Assembly (NCBI RefSeq): GCF_030408815.1
Contig: NZ_CP047355.1
Coordinates: 1,426,001-1,490,000 of the forward strand
Origin: Corynebacterium freiburgense
GTDB lineage: Bacteria; Actinomycetota; Actinomycetes; Mycobacteriales; Mycobacteriaceae
DNA length: 64,000 bases
Reading direction: 5' to 3'
Positions within the stretch are counted from its first letter, which is position 1; each line of letters opens with the position of its first letter. The notes beneath the pieces were generated by a model. It ran no database searches. It had not been told where the DNA came from and saw only the letters and a program-made list of their open reading frames with translations. The translations under genes and the position numbers were made by a program. Shown here piece after piece: positions 23,488 through 33,353 of the stretch.

Positions 23488-26037
23488 GTGACCGAACCAC
23501 AACGCGGATATCGGCGTATTGGCCGCCCAGGAATCGCCGCAATTGCAGTGCTGACCGCATCTCTTTCATTGGTAAGCCCTGCCATGCCAATCGCTCTGGC
23601 GGACGCCAACTCAAAGTTCGGCATCGAAGCCCAACCAAACGTAGAACAAAATGTTCCGGAATCAACCTCAGCACTCCAATGGGGCATCCGGGGATCATTT
23701 GTTCGATACGTGAGTGGCGCAACTAATATTCTTGACGGCGCGAAACAAGGACCAAATAATTCATACCTCTGGCCATATAAAGAAACCACCAAAAACTCCG
23801 ATACCGGCGAAATAACGGTCCAATACGGCGGTACCGTTAACTTTATGAAGCACTGCGGCGGAGAACCAATCCGCCCGAATTGTGATCTAGACTTCACCTT
23901 TAGTGCTCCAAAGGTTGTCATTGATACCAAGACTGGGGCCGGTAAGCTACTAGCAACAATCCATACCAAGGATTACCTCACAAAACAGTGGTCAGGGCCT
24001 TCGGAAAAGCACATTGGTAACCTCGACTTCAATGCAGGACGCTACAACATCCAAAATGGCAAAATGCACTGGAAGGGTGTTTCCGCCACTCTGACTGAAG
24101 AGGGCAATGCCTCCTTTAGTAACTTCTATGAAGCAGGCGGCTTCCTGGATTCTTTGTCATTCACCATGGATGACACATTTGAAATCGGTGAACGATCTGG
24201 GTACAACCTAACAAATCAGATCAAAACCCAAGTGCCTTCAAGCACATCAAATCGTTTCTTTGTTCGTCAAGACGGCACAGTGCTCAATGTTTCCAGCAAT
24301 GAAAACGGCACAGTACAAATCTTTACAAAGGACCTAAGCTCCGTTAAAAAGATTGCAAACATCAGCATCAACCGTGGCAGCATGGCTGATTTCGACCCAG
24401 CATCAAACACTCTTTACTGGTGGAACGAAAATACCGTGCACATGGGGCAGGTCACCAATGATGGATTGCAAAACATAACTGAATTGGGCACGTTTGAAGG
24501 TAAAGTAACAGGGTTTGCATACTCAAAGACACTTAATGCGGTAGGCCTTCTTCACATTGATGGTCCCTTTAACGCACAAGTTCCGTATTTTTCTACATTT
24601 GATGCCGCAAAGAAGGTCACAAAAACTGAATTGCCAAGTGCATCAACATTCCTTCCTGGCGCCGAAGATTTAAGTGAATTTTACGGAAGTACTTTCTCTT
24701 CAGGTCCTTCCGCACTTCGCGCCCTACCGGATGGAACCTTTATTTTCCTCCACGACGTTTTGCTACGCCCAGCAAACGGTGAAGCTGAACCAAACATCCC
24801 ATTGCATATTAGCCCTGCCGCTGCTGACGGTGAAAAAGTCAAGCGCATCCAAGAATTTAAGCCTTTTATGCAAGGAAGCCGGGGCTCATTCCGTGGCCTT
24901 ACAACCGATGGTAACGGCAATATCGCCATTTACAGCACCCTTGATCGAGTTGAAAATGCCTCGGGATCTTTAATTGGATTTGCCAACTACAACAATGGCA
25001 CATTTACCGTTCATCCAGCTACTCAGCATCCTGATCTTCAAGGCATCGCTGGTGTTGGTTTCAGCCCAGATGGAAGTGCCGCTGTAGTTAGCGAAAAACG
25101 TTCTGTTGTGTTGCTCCTTAATCCAACATCTATGGCGGAGACAGGTCGCGCATCCCTTGGCCAAAATATGAAAGACACCTCGCGTTTATTAAATGATGGA
25201 GCAGTCTTTAGCCCAGATGGCGATCTTTACGTATACGAACAATATCCTCCGGGTGAAGATGACTGGAGAGACTACATTGGTCTTCAGCGCCTAACACTGC
25301 CTGACGCAGTACAGCAGCGCGATAATTCCATCCAGCAATATACAATGGCTGGGCAAAAAGCTGACGCTGGAAATAGCAATAGCAACGATACATCGGCCGA
25401 GGAAGACAAACTGCCACCAGGGTCCGATAATGGAACCAAACCTGGAAATCCAGCTCCAGGCGGTGACCCACAGCAACCACCTGCCACGGATAATCCGAAG
25501 CCGCAAGACAGTGATGCCGCCACACAGCAGGCAAAAGAAGCAGCTGAGGAAGCAAAAGCCGCAGCTGAAGAGGCTAAAAAACTAGCCGAAGAAGCAAAAA
25601 CGAATGCTGCCAAAGCAGCCGAGGTTGAAGCTGCTGTGAAAAAGGCTGAAGTTGCTGCGCAAAAAGCAGAAGCCGCAGCTAAAGCAGCTGAAGAATTCCA
25701 AGCTGCAGCAGAAAAGGATGCTCAAGAGGCTCGGCGCGAACGTGCCGAAGCTGAAGCTGCTGCACAAAAAGCGCAAGAAGCTCGAGAAGCTGCTGAGCAG
25801 GCTCGTTCCGCAGCCGAAAAAGCACAAAAAGATGCTGAGGGAATACTCAAGCAAATTCAAAATGAAAAGCAAAAACCTCACGAGGATCCTTCAAACCAGG
25901 AGAAACCAAACAACGTTCAGCACTGGTTGGAGCACCGCGGGTTCAGCAGCCCATTTGCACGAATCATTGGATTCTTCGCATCGATTCTCCAAGCATTGAT
26001 CTTCCCATTCTTAGGAATCTTTGGAGCAATGCGTTAA
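23488..26037 (+). CDS. HtaA-domain heme-binding surface protein with beta-propeller and coiled-coil stalk
   Basis: An 849-residue exported protein. Signal peptide at residues 15-38 (hydrophobic core then ALADA). HtaA domain from about 62 to 230: LQWGIRGSFVRYV, then TVNFMKHCGG with the candidate heme-site histidine, then LDFTFSAPKVVID; an extra Cys pair flanks this site. The middle looks like a beta-propeller (VGFSPDGSAAVVSE; VFSPDGDLYVYEQ). A Pro/Gly linker leads to an Ala/Glu/Lys coiled coil of about 150 residues, and a C-terminal hydrophobic anchor (IIGFFASILQALIFPFLGIF) follows. GTG at 23488 is chosen for its AAGGAAG site and signal peptide. It resembles corynebacterial ChtA/HtaA heme proteins and sits between pup and dop on the opposite strand. 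Confidence 0.85.
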   Translation: MTEPQRGYRRIGRPGIAAIAVLTASLSLVSPAMPIALADANSKFGIEAQPNVEQNVPESTSALQWGIRGSFVRYVSGATNILDGAKQGPNNSYLWPYKETTKNSDTGEITVQYGGTVNFMKHCGGEPIRPNCDLDFTFSAPKVVIDTKTGAGKLLATIHTKDYLTKQWSGPSEKHIGNLDFNAGRYNIQNGKMHWKGVSATLTEEGNASFSNFYEAGGFLDSLSFTMDDTFEIGERSGYNLTNQIKTQVPSSTSNRFFVRQDGTVLNVSSNENGTVQIFTKDLSSVKKIANISINRGSMADFDPASNTLYWWNENTVHMGQVTNDGLQNITELGTFEGKVTGFAYSKTLNAVGLLHIDGPFNAQVPYFSTFDAAKKVTKTELPSASTFLPGAEDLSEFYGSTFSSGPSALRALPDGTFIFLHDVLLRPANGEAEPNIPLHISPAAADGEKVKRIQEFKPFMQGSRGSFRGLTTDGNGNIAIYSTLDRVENASGSLIGFANYNNGTFTVHPATQHPDLQGIAGVGFSPDGSAAVVSEKRSVVLLLNPTSMAETGRASLGQNMKDTSRLLNDGAVFSPDGDLYVYEQYPPGEDDWRDYIGLQRLTLPDAVQQRDNSIQQYTMAGQKADAGNSNSNDTSAEEDKLPPGSDNGTKPGNPAPGGDPQQPPATDNPKPQDSDAATQQAKEAAEEAKAAAEEAKKLAEEAKTNAAKAAEVEAAVKKAEVAAQKAEAAAKAAEEFQAAAEKDAQEARRERAEAEAAAQKAQEAREAAEQARSAAEKAQKDAEGILKQIQNEKQKPHEDPSNQEKPNNVQHWLEHRGFSSPFARIIGFFASILQALIFPFLGIFGAMR

Positions 26038-26052
26038 TGAACGCATAAACGC

Positions 26053-26090
26053 AATAGCCCCTTCTGGTAGTGATACCGAAGGGGCTATTT
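26053..26090. terminator. bidirectional terminator between htaA-like gene and dop
   Basis: A perfect 12-bp inverted repeat (AATAGCCCCTTC 26053-26064, GAAGGGGCTATT 26078-26089) with a 13-nt loop lies between two convergent genes. It is flanked by short T and A runs. Confidence 0.85.
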
Positions 26091-26109
26091 CATGTAACGC
26101 GTCTGGTTA

Positions 26110-27579
26110 TTAAATGTTTTGCGAAAGTTCAACGGCCGATTGAGCGTTTTCTAGCAGCGCGCCTACAAGCTGTTGCGTACCTTTGGACGGGTCAAGTAAA
26201 TCAATTATGGTTCCATTATGCAGGGTCAAGTGATCCCAGTTAGCGGCAGCAATTTCATTATGGAAACGTTCCATAGTTTTACCCCGTAAAAACGCTCGCG
26301 AATCCGCTGGAGGATTATGCACTGCAGCGAGAATCTGCTCCTCGCTTGCAAGAGTCACCATTTTTCCTTTGCGCACCAATGCATGAAATAGACTTTTTTC
26401 TGGGTCAATATCAGAATATTGCAGATCAATAAGCAACATTTTTGGATCAGACCAGGAAACACCTCGTGATTCATATGCGCGAAGTAATGAAAGTTTTGCT
26501 GTCCAATCTAAAAGATGAGATGTGCTCATAGGATCTTGAGCAAGCAAATCCAGTATTTGCTGCCATAGTGTATGTACTTTGCGATCTATATCCGTAGTTG
26601 GATTTACTCGTTCCCAATAGGCTCGCAGAACATTGATAGCGGTGCACCTTATTCCATTACGCATAGCAATTGCATGTGTACAACTAATGTCCCTGGATAT
26701 GTGGGTGACCTCTGCAACGGGATCAGCGATTGCAAGATCAGAAAAATCCACACCTTGTTCAATGGCATCAATGACTAATTTTGTCATCCCCAACTTCAAT
26801 AAAATTGCGGTGTGCGACATATTCGCATCACCGATAATGACATGAAGTCTGGCCAATTCATCAATGGTATGGGATTCGTCTCTAGTATTAATGATCCCTC
26901 GATTAAGCGTGGTCTCTAGAGAAATTTGCTGCTCAATATAGTCTGCTCGCTGGCTAATTTGGAAACCAGCCGTTTCTCCATGCGGCCCTAAGCCTACTCG
27001 GCCAGCTCCAATAATGATTTGCCGGCACACAAAAAATGGAATGAGTGATTGTGCAAGTACATCGAAGTCGGTCGAGCGGTGGTAGAGGTAATTTTCGTGC
27101 GCACCGTAGGATGCACCTTTACCGTCTACATTGTTTTTATAGATTTTTAGAGGTGGACATGGTGGATGCCCTTCCAAAACTGAGTGACCCATATTGGAAT
27201 ATTCCGCAACCGCCGCGACGGCGTTTTGCATTACAATATCGCCAGCTAGATCGTAGATCATCGCATCCCATGCATTCGTTGTTTCGGGCGATGAATATTC
27301 AGGATGCGCATGATCAACATAGAAACGACCACCATTGGTCAATACGACATTCGCAACTCCAAGCGCATTCGGATCAATTACAGGCACGGTGTGGTAGCGA
27401 CGTAAATCAAAACCTCGGCTGTCTTTTAAAGGTGATTCTGGGGCGAAATCCCAGCGTGTGCGATGTGCTGTTCCTGCGTAGGCTACAACGGCATGAGTAG
27501 AAGTAATAATCGGGCTAACCATAGGATTGGTCGGTGTGGCAATACCATACTCAGTTTCCGTGCCTAGAAAACGGATCAT
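26110..27579 (-). CDS. dop: Pup deamidase/depupylase Dop
   Basis: A 489-residue paralogue of PafA that deamidates the C-terminal Gln of Pup and removes Pup from substrates. Seen: FLGTETEYGIATPTNP, the Dop-specific loop region with WDFAPESPLKDSRG (absent in PafA), catalytic Asp in FYVDHAHPEYSSPE, and INTRDESHTI. The start ATG overlaps the stop of arc (ATGA). It is the last gene of the arc transcript, ending at a bidirectional terminator. Confidence 0.94.
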   Translation of the reverse strand: MIRFLGTETEYGIATPTNPMVSPIITSTHAVVAYAGTAHRTRWDFAPESPLKDSRGFDLRRYHTVPVIDPNALGVANVVLTNGGRFYVDHAHPEYSSPETTNAWDAMIYDLAGDIVMQNAVAAVAEYSNMGHSVLEGHPPCPPLKIYKNNVDGKGASYGAHENYLYHRSTDFDVLAQSLIPFFVCRQIIIGAGRVGLGPHGETAGFQISQRADYIEQQISLETTLNRGIINTRDESHTIDELARLHVIIGDANMSHTAILLKLGMTKLVIDAIEQGVDFSDLAIADPVAEVTHISRDISCTHAIAMRNGIRCTAINVLRAYWERVNPTTDIDRKVHTLWQQILDLLAQDPMSTSHLLDWTAKLSLLRAYESRGVSWSDPKMLLIDLQYSDIDPEKSLFHALVRKGKMVTLASEEQILAAVHNPPADSRAFLRGKTMERFHNEIAAANWDHLTLHNGTIIDLLDPSKGTQQLVGALLENAQSAVELSQNI

Positions 27580-29084
27580 CGATCTACTGCTCCTTGGTTA
27601 ATCAGGATTTTTGCCTCCACTACCCTCGTTCCGTGGCGACCAATTATTCGAGACCATTCGTCGGGATTAGAAGTATTTGGTAGGTCTTCATTTTCGCGGT
27701 TTTCTGCGTCTACTGCTGCAAGAAGGTGTTGTAGGGAAATACCGACGCCGCGTTGATGAATCTGATCTTTAATGGCGTGTTTTTTCGCACGATCTACAAT
27801 ATTTGCAATCATTGCTCCGGACACAAAGTCACGATAATGCAATATTTCGTGTGATCCATCGACCAATGTAAGTTCTACACATGGACGATCAGCAAACAGG
27901 TGGTCAACCGTGGCGTCAATAAGCTGTTCAGCAGGGGATGTTAACGGTAAGGAATCAGTAATATAGCGAGCGAAAATATCGCGTGCGGCATCTCGATTGG
28001 GCCTACCTACTCGTATTTTCACATCAAGGCGTCCCGGACGCAATATCGCGGGATCAATAAGCTCTTCACGGTTTGTGGCACCAATAACAAGAACATTGTG
28101 TAGCCCTTCCACACCGTCCAGCTCAGCAAGTAATTGCGGTACAACCGTGGTTTCCATATCGGAACTCACCCCACTGCCACGAGTTCTAAAGATAGATTCC
28201 ATTTCGTCGAAGAAAACAATAACGGGTCGACCTTCTTGAGCTAGCTCACGCGCACGGTCAAAAATAATACGAATTTGACGTTCCGTTTCGCCAACGTATT
28301 TATTCAAAAGCTCAGGTCCTTTGACATTTAAAAAATATGAAGACCCCTGTTCGCCGGTGCGTTCAGCGAGTGAGCGTGCCACGGCTTTAGCAATGAGCGT
28401 TTTTCCACAACCAGGAGGACCATAGAGGAGCACGCCTTTCGGAGGTTTCAGGCTATAGTCCTTATACAATTCAGGATGCGTAAAAGGCAGCTCTACAGCA
28501 TCATGAATTGCCTCAATTTGGGAATCTAATCCACCAATATCGGCATAAGTAACATTTGGGACTTCCTCAAGTGAAAGTTTAGAAATTTCGGCTTTAGGAA
28601 TAACTTCGAAAGCGTAGCCGGCTCGTGTATCAACCAGTACTGTGTCACCTCGTTTTGGGTGTAGGTCTGCGGCAAGGCGAACTACATGTTCTTCCCCGGT
28701 GGAATCCGCAACCAGTGCGCGGTCGTCGATAAGCTCAGTAATAACGCCCAACTCGCCTGAATCTTCTTTGCCGCAAACCTCTACCACTTGCGAGGATTCC
28801 CCAAGCCGGACACGAACGCCTGGTTGGAGTGCAGTACGATCTACAGCGGGCGAAACCACTAGCCGCATTCGCCGATTAAGCGTAAAAACTTCCGCAGTTC
28901 GGCCGCCTTCGCTGGGCTCTAAATACGTGCCATAGGTACTTGGAGGATCGGAAAGTTGTTCGAGTTCTTCGCGAAGTACTGCAAGTTTATCTCGGGATGC
29001 TTGTAGTAACTCAGCTAATTTCGCATTCCGCGCACTCAGCTGTTCGATTCGGCGATGAAGGTCCGCATATTCCATAACATTCAT
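27576..29084 (-). CDS. arc: AAA ATPase forming ring-shaped complexes (ARC, Mpa homologue)
   Basis: A 502-residue AAA unfoldase that binds Pup. An N-terminal coiled coil (LHRRIEQLSARNAKLAELLQ) is followed by tandem OB domains and an AAA core with Walker A GPPGCGKT and Walker B VIVFFDEMESIF. The C-terminus ends GAVDR and lacks the GQYL tail that docks Mpa to the 20S proteasome. That suits an organism without 20S genes, where ARC acts alone or with other partners. GAGG precedes two possible starts (29084, 29075). Confidence 0.94.
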   Translation of the reverse strand: MNVMEYADLHRRIEQLSARNAKLAELLQASRDKLAVLREELEQLSDPPSTYGTYLEPSEGGRTAEVFTLNRRMRLVVSPAVDRTALQPGVRVRLGESSQVVEVCGKEDSGELGVITELIDDRALVADSTGEEHVVRLAADLHPKRGDTVLVDTRAGYAFEVIPKAEISKLSLEEVPNVTYADIGGLDSQIEAIHDAVELPFTHPELYKDYSLKPPKGVLLYGPPGCGKTLIAKAVARSLAERTGEQGSSYFLNVKGPELLNKYVGETERQIRIIFDRARELAQEGRPVIVFFDEMESIFRTRGSGVSSDMETTVVPQLLAELDGVEGLHNVLVIGATNREELIDPAILRPGRLDVKIRVGRPNRDAARDIFARYITDSLPLTSPAEQLIDATVDHLFADRPCVELTLVDGSHEILHYRDFVSGAMIANIVDRAKKHAIKDQIHQRGVGISLQHLLAAVDAENRENEDLPNTSNPDEWSRIIGRHGTRVVEAKILINQGAVDR

Positions 29085-29093
29085 CCTCGGAGA

Positions 29094-29939
<846 letters not shown>

Positions 29940-29959
29940 TCAATATGTTTGCTGTAAGT

Positions 29960-31186
29960 TTAATCGACCAAATAAGCGTGTAACGCTTGGGTAAACCACT
30001 CCATATCCACTACCCCCGCCATTTCTCGAATAGAGTGCATCGAAAGCAACGGCACACCTACATCAACCGTTGCAATCCCAAGCCGAGTAGCGGTTATTGG
30101 GCCAATAGTTGATCCGCAAGGCACATCATTATTACTAGTAAATTTCTGGCTAGGTACCCCAGCTGATACGCACGCACGTTCCCACATAGCGGCGGTGGGC
30201 GCATTACTCGCATAACGTTGATTGCTATTAAATTTGAGTACGGGGCCATGATTGATTCGAGGCTGTGAAACCGGATCGTGTTTAGAAACATAGTTTGGAT
30301 GAACCGAATGCGCAGCATCTGCGGAAACACAACTGGATCGAGCAAACATTTGCCGCAATTGCTCGTGGTTTTTTCCCATAGCTCTTGCGGTTCGCTCTAA
30401 TACATCCGATAAAAACGGTCCAGCAGCACCAGAAATTGTTGCACTACCGATTTCTTCATGATCGAAACAAGCCAATACAATAATCTCTTCCGCGTCTTGT
30501 GTGGCACGCAAAAACGCCTGAAGACCTGCATAGACTGAGGAAAGATTATCCAAACGCCCAGACGCAATGAATTCGTTATTGGCGCCAAAAAGCGCGGGTG
30601 GTTGGGCGTCGCAAGTAATCAGCTCCCACGTTACAATTTCATCTGATCTAACTTCAGCATGGTTAGCGATAATCTCTAATAATTCTGGAGCACTATCACC
30701 TACCGCGAATAGCGGCTGCATATGGGTTTGCTTGCTCAATTTAATATCGTTATCACGAGATAGGTGAATCGCAAGATGCGGTATACGAAGCAGCGGGCCC
30801 GTAGTAACTAAACGCTCGGTGCCGTCGGTAAGCATAATCCTCCCGGCAAGCACTAATTCCCTATCGAGCCAGGAAGCAAGAATTGGCGACCCATAGACTT
30901 CCACTTGTGCTTGATGCCAACCTGCAGATATTGCTTGCGGAGTGGGCTTCAGCATAAAACCAGGTGAATCGGTATGCGCGCCGATTATTCGAAAACTCGA
31001 TGCCGTAGTTTCTGGAATCCACCAGGCGATAATCCCACCGCCGCGAATTGTATAGTGCCCTCCAGGGGTAGCGTCCCAGGGCATAGCTTCATCTTGATAG
31101 GTAAATCCTTGAAGTTGTTGGGCAACTTCAAAAGCTGCATGGAAACTACTTGGGCTATTACCAATAAAGTCTAAAAATCTTTGCAT
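29960..31186 (-). CDS. M18-family aminopeptidase
   Basis: A 408-residue zinc aminopeptidase (aspartyl aminopeptidase/ApeB type). All conserved ligand motifs are present: GAHTDSPGF, ASGRLDNLSSVYAG, ACFDHEEIGSATISGA, and C-terminal LLSMHSIREMAG. The AHSVHPNYVSKHDP segment is also characteristic. It is 29 bp upstream of trmI in the same direction and starts a short operon; the plus-strand sufC gene diverges from it. Confidence 0.9.
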   Translation of the reverse strand: MQRFLDFIGNSPSSFHAAFEVAQQLQGFTYQDEAMPWDATPGGHYTIRGGGIIAWWIPETTASSFRIIGAHTDSPGFMLKPTPQAISAGWHQAQVEVYGSPILASWLDRELVLAGRIMLTDGTERLVTTGPLLRIPHLAIHLSRDNDIKLSKQTHMQPLFAVGDSAPELLEIIANHAEVRSDEIVTWELITCDAQPPALFGANNEFIASGRLDNLSSVYAGLQAFLRATQDAEEIIVLACFDHEEIGSATISGAAGPFLSDVLERTARAMGKNHEQLRQMFARSSCVSADAAHSVHPNYVSKHDPVSQPRINHGPVLKFNSNQRYASNAPTAAMWERACVSAGVPSQKFTSNNDVPCGSTIGPITATRLGIATVDVGVPLLSMHSIREMAGVVDMEWFTQALHAYLVD

Positions 31187-31344
31187 AGTAAAAGCCTAGG
31201 TGAATGCCAGTGCATTGCTCTAACTAGGCATGGATATAGCTAAGATCCAAATTCTGCTTCCCCCAACCAGAGGGGATATTGAGAGCCATTGCCAAAAATA
31301 TAAAAGGCTTTCAGGATTGGTAAATCTTTGAGAAAAACTTGAAA

Positions 31345-31387
31345 TTTTTACCCCTTATCGCGGCTGCACCACCCCTATTTTTACCCC
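31345..31387 (+). repeat. direct repeat TTTTTACCCC x2 upstream of sufC
   Basis: TTTTTACCCC occurs at 31345-31354 and again at 31378-31387, 33 bp apart, about three turns of the helix. It lies in the 253-bp divergent region between the M18 peptidase and the suf pair, close to where the sufC promoter must be. It could be a tandem binding site. Confidence 0.4.
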
Positions 31388-31439
31388 AAAGATACGTTAA
31401 TCTTGAAGTGTTCTCAATGCCGAGCGAAGGGAGGACACA

Positions 31440-32150
31440 GTGAGCACTGTGCCCCTATTGCAGTTGGATCGAGTGTCCGTAGGAGTTGGAGACACCCCCA
31501 TCTGCCACGATGTCTCACTCACCATTAATGAAGGCGAAACCCATGTGCTTTTAGGCCCGAATGGCTCTGGGAAGTCCTCTTTACTTCATGCGATTATGGG
31601 TGTTGGCCCATTTGAAGTAACAAGTGGAACGATATCGTTTAAGGGCAAAGACATTACCAATTTGGAAGTATCCGAGCGCGCGAATTTAGGGATTGGCATG
31701 GCCTTTCAGCGGCCGCCAAAAATGCCAGGTGTAACCGTTTCGCAATTAGCATCCGCTATGCATGCGCAGACCGCCGTTCCTGAGGCTGCACGTGAATTAC
31801 GGCTATCACATTTGGAAAACCGCGAAGTGAATTGCGGCTTTTCTGGTGGTGAAACCAAACGTTGGGAAATAATGAAGCTACTGCTGCAAAAACCTCAACT
31901 GTGTCTTTTTGATGAGCCTGAATCCGGTGTGGATTTAGAACATGTAGCGGTTGTTGGCCAGGCGGTTTCTACCTTGCTTCATACCGATCCCGGTCATGAT
32001 AAACGGGGTGCACTCATTGTGACGCACACTGGTTTTATTTTAGATCATGTGGATACCACGATCGCTCACTTAATGGTTGATGGGCGCATTGTTGAGTCGA
32101 CGGAATCCCACGCGCTTTTTGAACGCATTCGCCAACACGGATATCACTGA
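31440..32150 (+). CDS. sufC: Fe-S assembly ATPase SufC (stand-alone SufC-SufB/D pair)
   Basis: A 236-residue ABC-type ATPase. Walker A GPNGSGKS at 39-46, then the SufC-type segment GIGMAFQRPPKMPGV, signature FSGGETKRWEI and Walker B LCLFDEPESGVDLEH, followed by VTHTGFI. The wording FSGGE..R.E with DEPESGVD is SufC rather than a transporter ATPase. No sufS, sufU or sufR is near; only one SufB/D-like partner follows after 21 bp. That resembles the minimal SufBC systems of archaea. Start GTG at 31440 with GGGAGGA. Confidence 0.85.
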   Translation: MSTVPLLQLDRVSVGVGDTPICHDVSLTINEGETHVLLGPNGSGKSSLLHAIMGVGPFEVTSGTISFKGKDITNLEVSERANLGIGMAFQRPPKMPGVTVSQLASAMHAQTAVPEAARELRLSHLENREVNCGFSGGETKRWEIMKLLLQKPQLCLFDEPESGVDLEHVAVVGQAVSTLLHTDPGHDKRGALIVTHTGFILDHVDTTIAHLMVDGRIVESTESHALFERIRQHGYH

Positions 32151-32171
32151 TTTAAGGAAAGTGATCTTACT

Positions 32172-33305
32172 ATGAATACCAAACCCGCTCCAGTGACTCC
32201 GGTTTCTGGGCTCGGGCACACATCAGTTACACCGGAGCTTTTACAATCAATTGGATTTGTACCAGAAACAGAATCCAGTGGAACATCAGTCCTTGTAGAC
32301 CACCATTTTGAGCATTTGGTTACGCATCATGGTCAAGTTGAGGTTATGCCATTAGCTGACGCTGTGGTCACCTATCCCTGGCTCCAAGAGCTTATGTTCT
32401 CGCTTGTAGATCCCACCAGCGATGAAATCTTACGCCGAGCCTTTGAATCCACGCGACGGCCACTTGGCACATTCACATGGGTTCACGATGGCGCGGTATT
32501 AGATAAGCCACTGCAGTCTTATACCGTAATGACCGTTCCACAGGAACGCCAGTTCGTTCACGATATTACGGTAATTGGGAAGGGTGCGGTTGTAGATTCT
32601 ATTTCCGGCGCAGGCGTAACAAAGCACCTTACGCATGGCACACATGTTTCAGTCTCCGAAACATTTATTCATGACGATGCCAAGGTCCGTTCCCTCGATG
32701 TAGAACGCTGGGGTTCGCACATGGATGTGCATTCCTATAGCGGCACGAAACTTGGAAAAGGCGCAGTATCAAGCTCCATTTCCGTTGCGGTGAGTGCAAT
32801 CCGCAGCCATACCGATACCAGCCTTACCGTGCTTGACGACGCCGCAGTAGACACCAGCCACACCGTAATGTTTGCGCCCGCCAATACTCAACGGATTATG
32901 ACCAGTGTGGTCGAACTCAATGGTGCTGGATCTAGATGCGAGCAAGTAGCAAGAATGGTCTCCGATGGTGGAAACATTGATAATGAAACCAAACTCATTG
33001 GACGTGGCGACAATACCAGTGGATTCCTACAATGCGATGGTCTTATGATTTCTCCGGCAGGAGCAATCACCTCGGTTCCAGCACTTGTTGCCGCAACAGA
33101 TACTGCGCAACTTTCACACGAAGCCAGCGTAGGCATGGTTGACTCCGACAAGCTGGAATACCTTATGGCCACGGGTCTTGATGAAGATGCCGCCCGTGAT
33201 CTTATTGTGCGTGGCTTCCTAGATCTTGATGACCGCGAAATCCCCGATTCGCTCAGAGAAACTGTTGCTGGGCTTGTTGCTGCCGCACGGGCAGGTGCAA
33301 TGTAA
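32172..33305 (+). CDS. SufB/SufD-family scaffold protein
   Basis: A 377-residue SufB/SufD-like protein, probably cytoplasmic partner of the adjacent SufC. The N-terminal part is divergent. The core is a beta-helix (HVSVSETFIHDDAKVRSLDV; VDTSHTVMFAPANTQ), and the C-terminus has LQCDGLMISPAGAITSVPAL with the SufB-type cysteine, LSHEASVGMV, and RDLIVRGFLD, which are the conserved contacts with SufC. A canonical SUF operon would have separate sufB and sufD; here one protein may form a homodimer on SufC. It may serve a particular Fe-S target or storage role. Confidence 0.8.
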   Translation: MNTKPAPVTPVSGLGHTSVTPELLQSIGFVPETESSGTSVLVDHHFEHLVTHHGQVEVMPLADAVVTYPWLQELMFSLVDPTSDEILRRAFESTRRPLGTFTWVHDGAVLDKPLQSYTVMTVPQERQFVHDITVIGKGAVVDSISGAGVTKHLTHGTHVSVSETFIHDDAKVRSLDVERWGSHMDVHSYSGTKLGKGAVSSSISVAVSAIRSHTDTSLTVLDDAAVDTSHTVMFAPANTQRIMTSVVELNGAGSRCEQVARMVSDGGNIDNETKLIGRGDNTSGFLQCDGLMISPAGAITSVPALVAATDTAQLSHEASVGMVDSDKLEYLMATGLDEDAARDLIVRGFLDLDDREIPDSLRETVAGLVAAARAGAM

Positions 33306-33353
33306 CCAGTTCCACGTGGGCTGAGGCTGCAGATCAAGGTACAGTGTACTTCC

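Noticed and set aside
23361-23969. 202-codon open frame on the minus strand
   Set aside because: Opposite the signal peptide and HtaA domain coding sequence and the DtxR-like box.
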